The translations under genes and the position numbers were made by a program. This document shows positions 42,844 to 51,344 of a stretch of DNA of 57,024 nucleotides, one piece after another. Source of the stretch: an uncultured Alphaproteobacteria bacterium (lineage in GTDB: Bacteria > Pseudomonadota > Alphaproteobacteria > RF32 > CAG-239); contig CALXUO010000022.1 of NCBI GenBank assembly GCA_944391695.1, forward strand, positions 1 to 57,024. The letters run 5' to 3'. Below the pieces are notes generated by a model. The model ran no database searches. It was given only the letters and a program-made list of their open reading frames with translations, and was not told the origin of the DNA. Within the stretch, counting starts at the first letter, position 1. Each line of letters starts with the position of its first letter.

Positions 42844-43404
42844 ATGACCAAAATTGCAATTTGGTGTCGTCATGACAAAGATAATATCATTGGTATCGGC
42901 CCTCAGATACCGTGGCATATTCCATCCGATTTTAAACGTTTTCGCAGGATTACTAACGGGACAAATATTGTCTGCGGGCAAACCACTTATGAAAGTTTTC
43001 CTAACCGCACTTTACCGAATCGCAAAATTTATGTGCTGACTTTTGATGAAAATTATGAAGTGTCGGATAAAGAAAATCATTTTGTGGTTAACGATATCAA
43101 GCAGCTGAAAGATTTTGCAGAACCATTGTATATTTGCGGCGGGGCCAGTATCTATAAACTGTTTATGCAAAAAATGCCGCCCGAAATCATTGTCGATTGT
43201 TGCTACAGGGGCGAGATGGACAAAGGGCTTAGCGGAAATCCGATTGATATATCGGAATGTGTTGAAAAAATGGACAAAGAATATAAGCAAATTTCACCTG
43301 ATTATGACGAAGAAAACGTTATTACCACAATTCGTGTCAAAAAAGGAGAGTTTGTTGATCAAAGTGTTTTGAAATCTATTACTTTAGCAATTATTAATCA
43401 TTAA
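42844..43404 (+). CDS. folA: dihydrofolate reductase
   Basis: Reduces dihydrofolate with NADPH, regenerating the folate used by ThyA. 186 residues: [19 protein letters not shown] (with Asp as catalytic acid), [15 protein letters not shown], and [14 protein letters not shown]. Slightly long for the family, with a C-terminal extension. AAGGAG precedes the ATG. It begins 140 bases from the tmRNA end and lies 17 bases before thyA. Confidence 0.93.
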   Translation: MTKIAIWCRHDKDNIIGIGPQIPWHIPSDFKRFRRITNGTNIVCGQTTYESFPNRTLPNRKIYVLTFDENYEVSDKENHFVVNDIKQLKDFAEPLYICGGASIYKLFMQKMPPEIIVDCCYRGEMDKGLSGNPIDISECVEKMDKEYKQISPDYDEENVITTIRVKKGEFVDQSVLKSITLAIINH

Positions 43405-43421
43405 CCAAAAAAGGAGTTTTT

Positions 43422-44210
43422 ATGAAACAGTATTTGGATTTGTTGCAAGACATTTTGGACAACGGACAAGACGCCGATAACCGCACTGGTATTTATGCCC
43501 GCAAGGTTTTCGGCCGCCAGATGCGTTTTGATTTGAGCCAGGGGTTTCCTTTGGTTACAACCAAAAAAGTTTATCTACGCGCCATTATTCATGAGTTGAT
43601 ATGGTTGCTGTCGGGTAATACCAATATTAAGTATTTGCACGACAACAATGTTACAATCTGGGACGAATGGGCCGATGAAAACGGCGATTTGGGCCCGGTT
43701 TACGGACACCAATGGCGCAATTTTAACTCGCAGGGAATCGACCAAATCAAAGATGTGATTGAGCGCATAAAAAAGAATCCGCAAGACCGCAGGATGATTG
43801 TTACAGCTTGGAATCCGGCTCAGATTAACGAGATGGCGTTGCCGCCTTGTCATTGTTTTTTCCAGTTTGATGTTACTCCTGACGGCAAATTAAATTGCCA
43901 GCTCTATCAACGCAGCTGCGATATGTTTTTGGGCGTGCCTTTTAACATAGCCTCTTATTCGCTGTTGTCGATGATGGTGGCGCAAGTTTGCGGGCTTAAG
44001 CCGGGTGAGTTTGTACACACGCTTGGCAACGCACATATCTACTCCAACCATTTTGAGCAGGTAAAATTGCAGCTCACACGCAAGCCTTATCCCTTGCCGG
44101 AGATGAAAATCAACCCTAATGTCAAAAATATTGACGATTTTAGGTTTGAGGATTTTGAGTTGGTTAACTACCAATGTCATCCGGCAATTAAAGGAGATGT
44201 GGCGGTTTAA
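43422..44210 (+). CDS. thyA: thymidylate synthase
   Basis: Methylates dUMP to dTMP with methylene-tetrahydrofolate. 262 residues: [19 protein letters not shown], catalytic Cys143 in [42 protein letters not shown]. It is the typical length of the short form. The order is folA-thyA; thyA-folA is more usual. Confidence 0.96.
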   Translation: MKQYLDLLQDILDNGQDADNRTGIYARKVFGRQMRFDLSQGFPLVTTKKVYLRAIIHELIWLLSGNTNIKYLHDNNVTIWDEWADENGDLGPVYGHQWRNFNSQGIDQIKDVIERIKKNPQDRRMIVTAWNPAQINEMALPPCHCFFQFDVTPDGKLNCQLYQRSCDMFLGVPFNIASYSLLSMMVAQVCGLKPGEFVHTLGNAHIYSNHFEQVKLQLTRKPYPLPEMKINPNVKNIDDFRFEDFELVNYQCHPAIKGDVAV

Positions 44211-44233
44211 GTGTTAAGTTTTTTAAAACGTTT

Positions 44234-44277
44234 AAGGCGCGGACGGGTTTTTTGATACCGGTCGGCGCCTTTTTTTA
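44234..44277 (+). terminator. terminator of folA-thyA
   Basis: AAGGCGC pairs with GCGCCTT, with an inner imperfect stem, followed by TTTTTT. It lies 25 bases after the thyA stop. Confidence 0.8.
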
Positions 44278-44302
44278 TGATAATGGCAAAGAAAGTTCTT
44301 TG

Positions 44303-44613
44303 AAAAAGAAGCCGACAATACGTGATTACTAGACCTAAACTGCTGATGATGAATTGAGAATATTGCCGGCTTCCAGTTCTTTGAAACATGAAATTGTTAA
44401 TGGCATACCTCACGACAGGCCAATAACAATTTATCAAAAAAGAGCAACGGATAGGATTGGGTTTTTACTTCCTATGGCTGATATCATTATTTTCTATCCG
44501 CCGCTCTTTGTATTTTGAAAAGGACAACTCTCTTTCATTTTAAACAATGCCTGGAAAAAAACGAAATTGAGAACTTGTCCTTTATAATAATCATCCTAAA
44601 AATATATACTGAC
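44303..44613 (-). ncRNA. tandem structured RNA, unit C
   Basis: Third and leftmost unit. Promoter at 44620-44648. In RNA order: hairpin 1, AAAGGACAA/UUGUCCUUU plus an inner stem; hairpin 2, AAAGAGCGGCGGAUAG/CUAUCCGUUGCUCUUU (16 pairs, two of them G-U); the conserved GUGA-type hairpin (44394-44429), UGUC-GUGA-GGUA; then a terminator-like hairpin GAAGCCGGCAATA/TATTGTCGGCTTC followed by TTTTT (44303-44373). No reading frame is supported. The length of about 310 is inferred from promoter and terminator. Confidence 0.75.
44394..44429 (-). other. conserved GNRA-type hairpin, unit C
   Basis: UUGUUA...UAACAA and GGC/GCC outer stems, a C-U mismatch, then UGUC-GUGA-GGUA. Compared with the other copies, a C-G pair has become U-G, which keeps the pairing. 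Confidence 0.8.
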
Positions 44614-44619
44614 GGGGTT

Positions 44620-44648
44620 TATAAACAACATTTTGGATATTTTGTCAA
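44620..44648 (-). promoter_or_regulatory. promoter of RNA unit C
   Basis: TTGACA (44643-44648), a 17-base spacer, TTTATA (44620-44625). Nearly identical in sequence to the unit B promoter, including the spacer. Confidence 0.75.
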
Positions 44649-44723
44649 GATATTTTTTTTAAAAAGATAAAAAAAGCCGGAGGCTACCCGAGCGTCCGGC
44701 TACAATATGACATGAAACCTAAA

Positions 44724-44757
44724 AATGTAAGAGATACCTCACGGCAGATCTTACATT
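44724..44757 (-). other. conserved GNRA-type hairpin, unit B second copy
   Basis: AAUGUAAGA/UCUUACAUU stem, a UC/UC internal loop, then UGCC-GUGA-GGUA. Confidence 0.8.
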
Positions 44758-44832
44758 AGACGAAAGCAGCATAATTTTAATTACTCGACAAATGGCAGAC
44801 GCAGCTTTCGCCTTTTATTTTATAAATCTTAC

Positions 44833-44858
44833 CCTAATGTACCTCATGGTAGATCAGG
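44833..44858 (-). other. conserved hairpin, unit B first copy
   Basis: CCUGAU/AUUAGG stem, a C-C mismatch, then UACC-AUGA-GGUA. The G-U pair seen in the other copies is A-U here, keeping the stem. Confidence 0.8.
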
Positions 44859-45051
44859 ATATTGATTTAAAACAAGAGTGGCGGAATAGAGACCACTATG
44901 CTCAGTTATGAAAAAGATTTTTTCTACCACTCTTGCACTATATCTTGAAAAAGGAACGACAGTTTTTTACGCAAATTTAAGGAATTGAACAAAAAAGTTT
45001 TAACTGCCGTTCCTTTATAATAATCTATAAAAAATTTTTAGTGATGTTTTC

Positions 45052-45080
45052 TATAAACATCATTTTGGATATTTTGTCAA
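45052..45080 (-). promoter_or_regulatory. promoter of RNA unit B
   Basis: TTGACA (45075-45080), a 17-base spacer, TTTATA (45052-45057). It starts just after the unit A terminator. Confidence 0.78.
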
Positions 45081-45095
45081 TATGTTTTTAAATAT

Positions 45096-45382
45096 AAAAA
45101 AAGCCAGAGGCTACTCGAGCGTCCGGCTTAAATTAGAAATCACGTCAGAAATCACAATTAATGTACCTCACGGCAGATTAATCGGATATATTGTAAAAAG
45201 AGTGACAGAGATTTATGTACTTTGGATTATAATCTGAAATGAAAAAGATTTCTCCATCACTCTTAATATATTGAAAAAGGAAAGCCTGCAAAGTTAATTT
45301 TTTAAAAGATATACAAATATGCAGATATTTTTTGGAGGGCAAGCTTTCCTTTATAATAATTATCTAAAAAATTGTTAATGAT
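45096..45382 (-). ncRNA. tandem structured RNA, unit A
   Basis: The first unit downstream of the DEAD-box-like gene, about 287 bases. Hairpin 1 is AAAGGAAAGCUUGC/GCAGGCUUUCCUUU; hairpin 2 is AAGAGUGAUGGAG/CUCUGUCACUCUU (13 pairs, two of them G-U). The conserved hairpin is at 45157-45182, followed by two copies of TGATTTCT and the terminator GCCGGA/UCUGGC with TTTTTTT (45096-45127). The G-U pairs are A-C mismatches on the other strand, so the minus strand is the RNA. Confidence 0.78.
45157..45182 (-). other. conserved GNRA-type hairpin, unit A
   Basis: AUUAAU/AUUAAU stem, a C-C mismatch, then UGCC-GUGA-GGUA. Confidence 0.8.
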
Positions 45383-45388
45383 ATTTTT

Positions 45389-45417
45389 CATGAACACTAT
45401 TTTGAGAAAATTGTCAA
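45389..45417 (-). promoter_or_regulatory. promoter of RNA unit A
   Basis: TTGACA (45412-45417), a 17-base spacer, TTCATG (45389-45394). The -10 is weaker than in the other two units; the context is the same. Confidence 0.6.
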
Positions 45418-45422
45418 GATAC

Positions 45423-45453
45423 TTTTTTGCCCGCAACAACGGCGGGCAAAAAA
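45423..45453. repeat. long inverted repeat after the DEAD-box-like gene
   Basis: TTTTTTGCCCGC-N7-GCGGGCAAAAAA, 12 pairs. The T-tract precedes the stem on both strands, so it is not a standard terminator; it may be a barrier or a processing site ahead of the RNA array. Confidence 0.55.
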
Positions 45454-45470
45454 CCAAAAATTACGGTCAA

Positions 45471-46253
45471 TTATTTTTCTTCACTTTCGGCAATAATGCC
45501 TTTGGTTAGAATAAACTGAGGAACTTTGCCGCCAAACGATTTTAGCTTGGAAGCCAATGCTACCACCTCCTCATCAATTACTGATGTATTAATCGGCTTG
45601 CTTTTACAATTTGTGTTAGTTGATTTTACCGAGCTATCAACCTCTTGCTCTTTGGTCTTGTCTATCTTTATTTCCTCAGGAGCTTTTAATATTTTGGATA
45701 AAATATCTTGTGTTTCTTTGGAGCGACGATTGGTGTAAACAATGTTTTGTTTTTCCGACGGCAACAAAGCCAAAATCTTTTCCAAATTTTCAAGCTGCTT
45801 GTTCTTCTTTATCAGATTGATGTCATCAACCACCAAAATGTCTACCTTGGATAAATCAACTTTGGCGTTGTCGACAACATCTACAAGCAAATCTGGCGCG
45901 CCTATAATAACATTGGATTCATCGGCAATGTTTCCTTCTCCCTCTTTAACCGCCGCACCGTTAATTTCGTGATATTTGTTGAATATCGCCAAACAATCCG
46001 AGGTCTTAACTGCCATTTGCGAATTGGCCGTAATAATCAAAATATTTTTGGCCTTTTTGGCATTAATAATATCCAAAAGTGGCAATACATAAGACATGGT
46101 CTTGCCACAGCGGGTGGGAGCTATCGTAAAAATATCTCTTCCTTCCAAAATGGCGGGAATAACATCGGCTTGAACCGTGGTTGGCTCGGAAATGCCGAAT
46201 TCGTCTATTGCTTTTATGGTTTGCTCACTAAGGCCTAAATCTCTGAAACTCAT
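45471..46253 (-). CDS. degenerate DEAD-box helicase half-protein
   Basis: 260 residues, only the first RecA domain. The start MSFRDLGLSEQTIKAIDEFG and Gln28 (Q motif) are normal. Motif I reads APTRCGKT, with Arg in place of the first Gly (usual AxTGxGKT). Motif II reads VDDIN in place of DEAD (142-146), and no SAT motif is seen. The second RecA domain is absent; the C-terminus is Lys/Ser-rich and then a short helix. ATPase and unwinding activity are unlikely; RNA binding is possible. It is the gene directly upstream of the three RNA units. Confidence 0.75.
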   Translation of the reverse strand: MSFRDLGLSEQTIKAIDEFGISEPTTVQADVIPAILEGRDIFTIAPTRCGKTMSYVLPLLDIINAKKAKNILIITANSQMAVKTSDCLAIFNKYHEINGAAVKEGEGNIADESNVIIGAPDLLVDVVDNAKVDLSKVDILVVDDINLIKKNKQLENLEKILALLPSEKQNIVYTNRRSKETQDILSKILKAPEEIKIDKTKEQEVDSSVKSTNTNCKSKPINTSVIDEEVVALASKLKSFGGKVPQFILTKGIIAESEEK

Positions 46254-46273
46254 TTTATATATGTCCCGTAAAA

Positions 46274-46636
46274 TTAAACGCGTCCGTATTTATCTTCAAA
46301 ACGAATAATATCATTTTCATCTAAATTATCTCCGGTTTGTATCTCTATAAAAACCACATCGGATGAAGTGTCGTTTTGGATGCGATGTTTGGTTTCTACT
46401 GGTATATATATCGCTTCGTTGGCTTTTTTAATAAGTTTTTCTTCGCCAAGCGTAACAACCGCCTCACCTGAAACAATAATCCAATGTTCTGATCGATGGT
46501 GATGCAATTGTAAAGACAAGGTGCTACCCGGAGTTACACAAATTTTTTTTACACAATAGTTATCGGCGCTGTCCAATACTTCCCACGTTCCCCAAGGACG
46601 GGTGTCTTTATCGCCTCTTTTGTATGTCGTAGCCAT
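46274..46636 (-). CDS. cupin, mannose-6-phosphate isomerase type II C-terminal domain
   Basis: 120 residues: RPWGTWEVLDSADNYCVKKI, then the cupin metal motif LQLHHHRSEHWIIVSGEA and IYIPVETKHRIQN. This corresponds to the PMI half of the bifunctional ManC, here as a stand-alone protein without the guanylyltransferase half. It could isomerise a hexose phosphate for envelope sugars (inference). 20 bases upstream of the DEAD-box-like gene on the same strand. Confidence 0.85.
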   Translation of the reverse strand: MATTYKRGDKDTRPWGTWEVLDSADNYCVKKICVTPGSTLSLQLHHHRSEHWIIVSGEAVVTLGEEKLIKKANEAIYIPVETKHRIQNDTSSDVVFIEIQTGDNLDENDIIRFEDKYGRV

Positions 46637-46736
46637 TTTTTATTCCTTAATAAATTTTAGTTTTTGCTTGATGAATACGAATATAAAGAATATAAGTAAA
46701 AACGCAAGGTAAAAAAATTAAAAATGGTGGAAAATT

Positions 46737-49001
46737 ATGGTGGCTCAAGTCAAAAATAAAGCCTTGGATATGCTGAAAATGCTTAAAAAAATTATCGGCA
46801 GTAAATTGAATATGTCCGCAAAACTTAATAAAGCCACCAAATTATTGGCCGAACAGTTTGAATGTGATGCGGCTGCATGTTATCTGGTTTTGGATGATAA
46901 CTATTTAGAACTTTTTGCTGCCTGCGGTTTTAATGCCAAAATAACCAATAATCTTACTTTGAGAGTGGGCGATGGTATTATTGGTGGTATTGCTATGAGC
47001 AAACGAACAACAACGGTTGAAAATATTTGGCAACACCCTGATTTCTTGTATCGAGCCGAAGTTGGCGAAGAAAAATATAAAAGTTTTCTCGGGACGCCAA
47101 TAATACGTTGGGGACGGTCCATCGGTGTATTGTGTCTGTACAAAAAAGATTTGTATAATTTTAAAAAATCCGAAGTCGATGCTTTGGAAACCTTGGCTAT
47201 GGCTTTTGCCGAATGGGTTGCCTCTGACGAAATGCGCGAATATAAAAACGCTTTTATGCAAAAACGCGGTCAAGCAACCAGAGATTCTTATAAGGGTATG
47301 TCTTTAAGCCGCGGCTTTGGAATCGGGCCGGCAGTAGTACACCGCAGACGACAAATTATCAATAAAATTTTTGCCGATGACAAAGATGACGAGCTTAAAA
47401 GACTGGCGCAAGCTCACGCCAAAATGAATGCCGATTTGGATAAAAAATTTAATGAAAGCAAGCTTGGATTGGGCGAGCATGCCGATATTTTGGATGCTTA
47501 TCGGATGTTTGCCAAAGATAAAGGATGGTATAACAAAATTGCCGGACATGTCGATGGGGGGTTGACTGCTGAGGCTGCAGTTGAAAGAGCTTATGAGGAT
47601 ATGTGGAACAGGCTTTCGGCAACACAAGATACCTATCTTAAAGAGCGTTTGCATGATTTGCGTGATGTGGCTGACAGACTGCTGGCTTATTTGAGCGGAG
47701 ATAACACGGATATCAAGGCTGCAAATCTTAATGAAATTGTGATTGTCGCTCAAACCATGGGTCCGGCCGATTTGATGGATTATGACTATCATAAAATCAA
47801 AGCCCTTATTTTGGAAGAGGGAACACCCACCATGCACGTGGCTATCGTGGCAAAAGCTTTGGGAATCCCTGTCGTTTCCAAAATTAAAGGAATTTATAAA
47901 GAGATAAAAACCGGTGAGATTTTGGCCGTTGACGGCGACAACGGCGTGGTTTATGTCCGTCCTTCCGATAAAACAATAGAAAAGATAAAAGCTAATATTG
48001 CCGAGCGCGAACGCTTGGCTGTGCAACTACTTGAATTAAAAAATCTTCCGGCTAAAACTTTGGATAAAAAGCGCATTAATATGTACATTAATGTCGGTTT
48101 GAATTTTGATTTGGATTATCTAGAAACTACCAACTGCGACGGCATTGGATTATACAGAACCGAAATTCCTTTTATGGCTGCAGAAAAAATGCCCGATGTG
48201 GAACATCAGATTGCTTATTACAATAACCTGCTTGACAGAGCCGGCAATAAAAAAGTGGTGTTCAGAAGCCTTGATGTGGGATCGGATAAACTATTGCCTT
48301 ACTGGACTTATTCCGGTGAAGAAAACCCCGCAATCGGCTGGCGCTCTATCAGGATTACGCTTGATCGTCGAGCCATTTTGCGCCAACAGATGAGAGCTTT
48401 TATAAGAGCAGCCAAAGGCAAAGAGCTTAACGTTATGTTTCCGATGATTGCTAATTTGGCCGAATTTAAGGAAGCCAAAGAAACTTTGATGCTTGAACTG
48501 GAAAAAGAAAAACGCCGTTCAAAAGATATTCCGAGTAAGGTTAATGTCGGTTTGATGATTGAAGTGCCATCAGTAGTGTTTCAGTTGGACGCAATACTAA
48601 AAGAAGCCGATTTTATTTCGGTTGGAACCAATGACCTGGCTCAATTTATGTTTGCTTGTGACAGAACTAATAATCGTTTGGCTGAAAGATATGATGTCTT
48701 ATCGGTGCCTTTTTTGAGGATTATGCAAGAGATTGTTGTTAAGGCAAATTATGCAAATGTTACTTGTTCGGTTTGCGGAGAAATGGCCTCTAACCCTATT
48801 GAAGCAATGGTGCTTATTGGTTTGGGTTATCGCAATTTATCAATATCCGGGGCAGCTTTCGGAAAAGTAAAAAAAATGATACGCTCCGCCAACACCGTGC
48901 TTTTGGCCGATTATATTCAAACCTTGCTTGATTATAATCAGCGAACATTGCGACCGCAACTTATTGCTTATGCTCAAGATCACGGTATTGAAATTTTTTA
49001 A
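46737..49001 (+). CDS. ptsP: PEP-protein phosphotransferase of the nitrogen PTS (EI-Ntr)
   Basis: 754 residues: GAF domain about 20-165, then the enzyme I part. The phospho-His lies in GTPTMHVAIVAKALGIP, and the PEP-binding barrel has GIGLYRTEIPFM, VFRSLDVGSDK and SVCGEMA. It takes phosphate from PEP and passes it to NPr and EIIA-Ntr, adjusting potassium and nitrogen regulation. The length and GAF domain are typical of alphaproteobacterial EI-Ntr. Confidence 0.95.
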   Translation: MVAQVKNKALDMLKMLKKIIGSKLNMSAKLNKATKLLAEQFECDAAACYLVLDDNYLELFAACGFNAKITNNLTLRVGDGIIGGIAMSKRTTTVENIWQHPDFLYRAEVGEEKYKSFLGTPIIRWGRSIGVLCLYKKDLYNFKKSEVDALETLAMAFAEWVASDEMREYKNAFMQKRGQATRDSYKGMSLSRGFGIGPAVVHRRRQIINKIFADDKDDELKRLAQAHAKMNADLDKKFNESKLGLGEHADILDAYRMFAKDKGWYNKIAGHVDGGLTAEAAVERAYEDMWNRLSATQDTYLKERLHDLRDVADRLLAYLSGDNTDIKAANLNEIVIVAQTMGPADLMDYDYHKIKALILEEGTPTMHVAIVAKALGIPVVSKIKGIYKEIKTGEILAVDGDNGVVYVRPSDKTIEKIKANIAERERLAVQLLELKNLPAKTLDKKRINMYINVGLNFDLDYLETTNCDGIGLYRTEIPFMAAEKMPDVEHQIAYYNNLLDRAGNKKVVFRSLDVGSDKLLPYWTYSGEENPAIGWRSIRITLDRRAILRQQMRAFIRAAKGKELNVMFPMIANLAEFKEAKETLMLELEKEKRRSKDIPSKVNVGLMIEVPSVVFQLDAILKEADFISVGTNDLAQFMFACDRTNNRLAERYDVLSVPFLRIMQEIVVKANYANVTCSVCGEMASNPIEAMVLIGLGYRNLSISGAAFGKVKKMIRSANTVLLADYIQTLLDYNQRTLRPQLIAYAQDHGIEIF

Positions 49002-49056
49002 AAACTATGTAAGATAGTTGGCATATAGATTCTAAACAGCAAAGGGATACCTAAAA

Positions 49057-50088
49057 GTGAAAAAAGAAAAAAATATTGAAAATCAAAGTAAAAGCAAAAA
49101 CACCGAATCGATTTCTTCGGAGGCTGTTGCTGAGAAAAAAACAGATAGCAAGCCTAAAGCTCCAAAAATTACCAAAGTAGGAGCAATGCTTAAAGAAGTG
49201 CGTCTTAATCAAGGCCTTAAAACAGCTGATGTTGCTAAAAAATTATGTATACGGAAAATTTATCTTGATGCCATTGAAGACAGTAATTATAAGGAAATTC
49301 CTCCTTTGCCTTATGGAATCGGCTTTATTCGCTCTTATGCTAACTATTTGGGGCTTAACGGTGAAAATATCGTTGAACTATATAAGGAAGAAACCAATAT
49401 TTCCGAACCTAACGATATACACGTTTTGGAGCCGCAACCGGAGGCTTCTATGCCCGGAATGCAATATATTGTTATAAGTTTGCTTGCGATTGTATTGATT
49501 TATCTTGGTTGGAGTTCTTTGAGCTCAAACAACGAAGCAGAAACAGATATTGATGTTTCTCAAACAGATGTTCAGGAAGTCGAGGCTGATGTTCCAGTTG
49601 ATGCCGGTGTGATTGTGGTTGAGGATTTTAATTTTGAACCACCGGCCGAAGAAGCTGCTGTTGCAGACGAACAACCGATGAACGAGGAAAAAGTTGAGGA
49701 GCAAATTAGGGTATCGGAACAAAGTTATGCCGAACCGGTTGCGGATAATACCCCGGTTGTTGATACTGAAAAATCATCCCCCGAAAATACTCAAAAGACA
49801 TTGCCTGAACAAGAAAATGCAACCGTTTCCAATATTCCGGATAACGGTGTCTTTATTGAGGTCTTAAAAGAGACCTGGGTGGAAGTTAAAGATGATTCTA
49901 AGCTATATTTGAGCAAAGTGTTGCAAAAAGGTGATACTTATACTGTTCCCGAAGGCAAAGGCATGATTTTGTCGTTGGGTAACTATGACGGAGCTAATGT
50001 TTATATTAATGGTGTTTTAACAAAAGTTGCCCGTCCTAACAAAAAAACCAATATCGCTTTGGATCCGTTGCTCGAAGCGAATCGATAG
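49057..50088 (+). CDS. rodZ: RodZ-like cell-shape protein (HTH, membrane helix, DUF4115)
   Basis: 343 residues from GTG. HTH region about 38-112 (VGAMLKEVRLNQGLKTADVAKK, GIGFIRSYANYLGL), membrane helix 135-153, an acidic Pro/Glu-rich periplasmic linker, and the C-terminal beta domain (about 265-343: VLKETWVEVKDDSKLYLSKVL) of the DUF4115 type. RodZ links MreB to the elongation machinery. The start is a GTG with a distant AAAGGG; the first 35 residues are a Lys/Ser-rich extension. Confidence 0.9.
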   Translation: MKKEKNIENQSKSKNTESISSEAVAEKKTDSKPKAPKITKVGAMLKEVRLNQGLKTADVAKKLCIRKIYLDAIEDSNYKEIPPLPYGIGFIRSYANYLGLNGENIVELYKEETNISEPNDIHVLEPQPEASMPGMQYIVISLLAIVLIYLGWSSLSSNNEAETDIDVSQTDVQEVEADVPVDAGVIVVEDFNFEPPAEEAAVADEQPMNEEKVEEQIRVSEQSYAEPVADNTPVVDTEKSSPENTQKTLPEQENATVSNIPDNGVFIEVLKETWVEVKDDSKLYLSKVLQKGDTYTVPEGKGMILSLGNYDGANVYINGVLTKVARPNKKTNIALDPLLEANR

Positions 50089-50103
50089 CTAAAAAATCTA
50101 GTG

Positions 50104-50142
50104 GAAAATAGCAGAGGCTTTTTGAAGCTTACTGCTATTTTC
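50104..50142 (+). terminator. hairpin after rodZ
   Basis: GAAAATAGCAG/CTGCTATTTTC with an inner AGGCTT/AAGCTT, 15 bases after the rodZ stop. The T-tract is within the stem end; moderately strong. Confidence 0.65.
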
Positions 50143-50181
50143 TTGTATAAATGACCAATTAATTTTTTGAGGATTACTAAA

Positions 50182-51255
50182 ATGAATTTTGCTGAAAATT
50201 TGGCTAATGTAGTTAACCGCTATAAAGAGCTTAATGCTTTGATCTCCGAACCAGGTGTGTCTACAGATGAAATGATTAAAATGAACAAAGAAATTGCGGT
50301 TTTGGCTCCGGTGGTTGAGGCTATTGAGCAATATAATACTTTGGAAAAAAATCTTAAAGACGCCAAGGAAATGATGGACGACACATCAATCGATAAGGAA
50401 ATGCGCGAGTTGGCAGAAAGTGAATATTTTGAGATAAAAGAAAAACTGCCGCAAAGAGAGCAAGAAATTAAAATATTGTTGCTGCCTAAAGACGATGATG
50501 ACGAAAAAAATGCCATCTTAGAGGTTAGAGCCGGAACCGGCGGTGATGAGGCAGCATTGTTTGCTGCGGTTTTGTTTGAGATGTATCAGCGTTATGCCTC
50601 TTTGCAGGGGTGGAAGTTTGAGGTTATGGACGTGAGCGAAAACGAGCTTGGCGGGTACAAAGAAGCAACAGCATCAATCTCGGGCAAAAATGTTTTTTCC
50701 AAACTCAAATTTGAATCCGGCGCCCATCGGGTACAACGTGTTCCGGTTACCGAGAGCCAGGGAAGAGTTCATACCTCGGCGGCAACGGTTGCCGTTTTGC
50801 CGGAGGCGGAAGAAGTTGATATTTATATCAACCCGGCCGATGTTAAGATGGAGGCTTATCGTTCATCGGGAGCCGGCGGACAAAAAGTTAACAAAACCAG
50901 CTCGGCAGTAAGGCTTATTCATATTCCGACCGGAATTGTGGTCGAATCGCAGGAAGAACGCTCACAGTTTAAGAATCGCGACAATGCCATGCGCAAACTC
51001 AGGGCCAAACTGTATAATGCCCAAAAACAAGCAGCTGACAGCGCCTATGCCGAAAAACGCAAACTGCAGGTCGGAAGCGGCGATCGCTCGGAAAGAATAA
51101 GAACATACAACTACCCGCAAGGAAGAGTTACCGACCACCGCATCAACCTGACACTTTACAAACTTGACGAGGTGGTCTCAGGTGATGCGTTGGGTGAGAT
51201 TATTGACGCGTTGATTGCCGAAGATCAGGCGCAGAAGCTGGCGGAGCTAAACTGA
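50182..51255 (+). CDS. prfA: peptide chain release factor 1
   Basis: Terminates translation at UAA and UAG. 357 residues from [20 protein letters not shown] fits this ATG. The stop-codon tripeptide is PVT in [10 protein letters not shown], and GGQ (residues 232-234) lies in [10 protein letters not shown]. The prmC methyltransferase gene that usually follows is not next to it here. Confidence 0.96.
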   Translation: MNFAENLANVVNRYKELNALISEPGVSTDEMIKMNKEIAVLAPVVEAIEQYNTLEKNLKDAKEMMDDTSIDKEMRELAESEYFEIKEKLPQREQEIKILLLPKDDDDEKNAILEVRAGTGGDEAALFAAVLFEMYQRYASLQGWKFEVMDVSENELGGYKEATASISGKNVFSKLKFESGAHRVQRVPVTESQGRVHTSAATVAVLPEAEEVDIYINPADVKMEAYRSSGAGGQKVNKTSSAVRLIHIPTGIVVESQEERSQFKNRDNAMRKLRAKLYNAQKQAADSAYAEKRKLQVGSGDRSERIRTYNYPQGRVTDHRINLTLYKLDEVVSGDALGEIIDALIAEDQAQKLAELN

Positions 51256-51344
51256 AATAAGTTGTTTGATAACTAAAATTTTCGTTGTTTGAAACACAGA
51301 TTTTGTTATCATAGGAAAAGACTAACAGGCAAGGCAGAACCAAA

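Larger units (their letters stand above)
44669..45045 (-). ncRNA. tandem structured RNA, unit B
   Basis: The longest unit, about 377 bases. Hairpin 1 is AAAGGAACGGCAGUU/AACUGUCGUUCCUUU, with one G-U pair. Hairpin 2 is CAAGAGUGG/CCACUCUUG. A first conserved GUGA-type hairpin follows (44833-44858, loop AUGA), then GCGAAAGC/GCUUUCGU, a second conserved hairpin (44724-44757) and the terminator GCCGGA/UCCGGC with TTTTTTT (44669-44700). It differs from unit A by the extra hairpin pair. No coding frame is supported. Confidence 0.78.

Noticed and set aside
45423..45453. Standard terminator after the DEAD-box-like gene
   Set aside because: The T-tract comes before the stem on both strands and A's follow it, so the usual U-tract is missing; recorded as an inverted repeat.
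44280..45470. CRISPR array or retron
   Set aside because: The repeats are long, differ in sequence, and keep pairing rather than identity; there are no short regular repeats with spacers, and no reverse transcriptase or Cas gene.
44280..45470. Decayed protein genes in the RNA array
   Set aside because: All six frames are broken by frequent stops, and changes between units preserve stems rather than codons.
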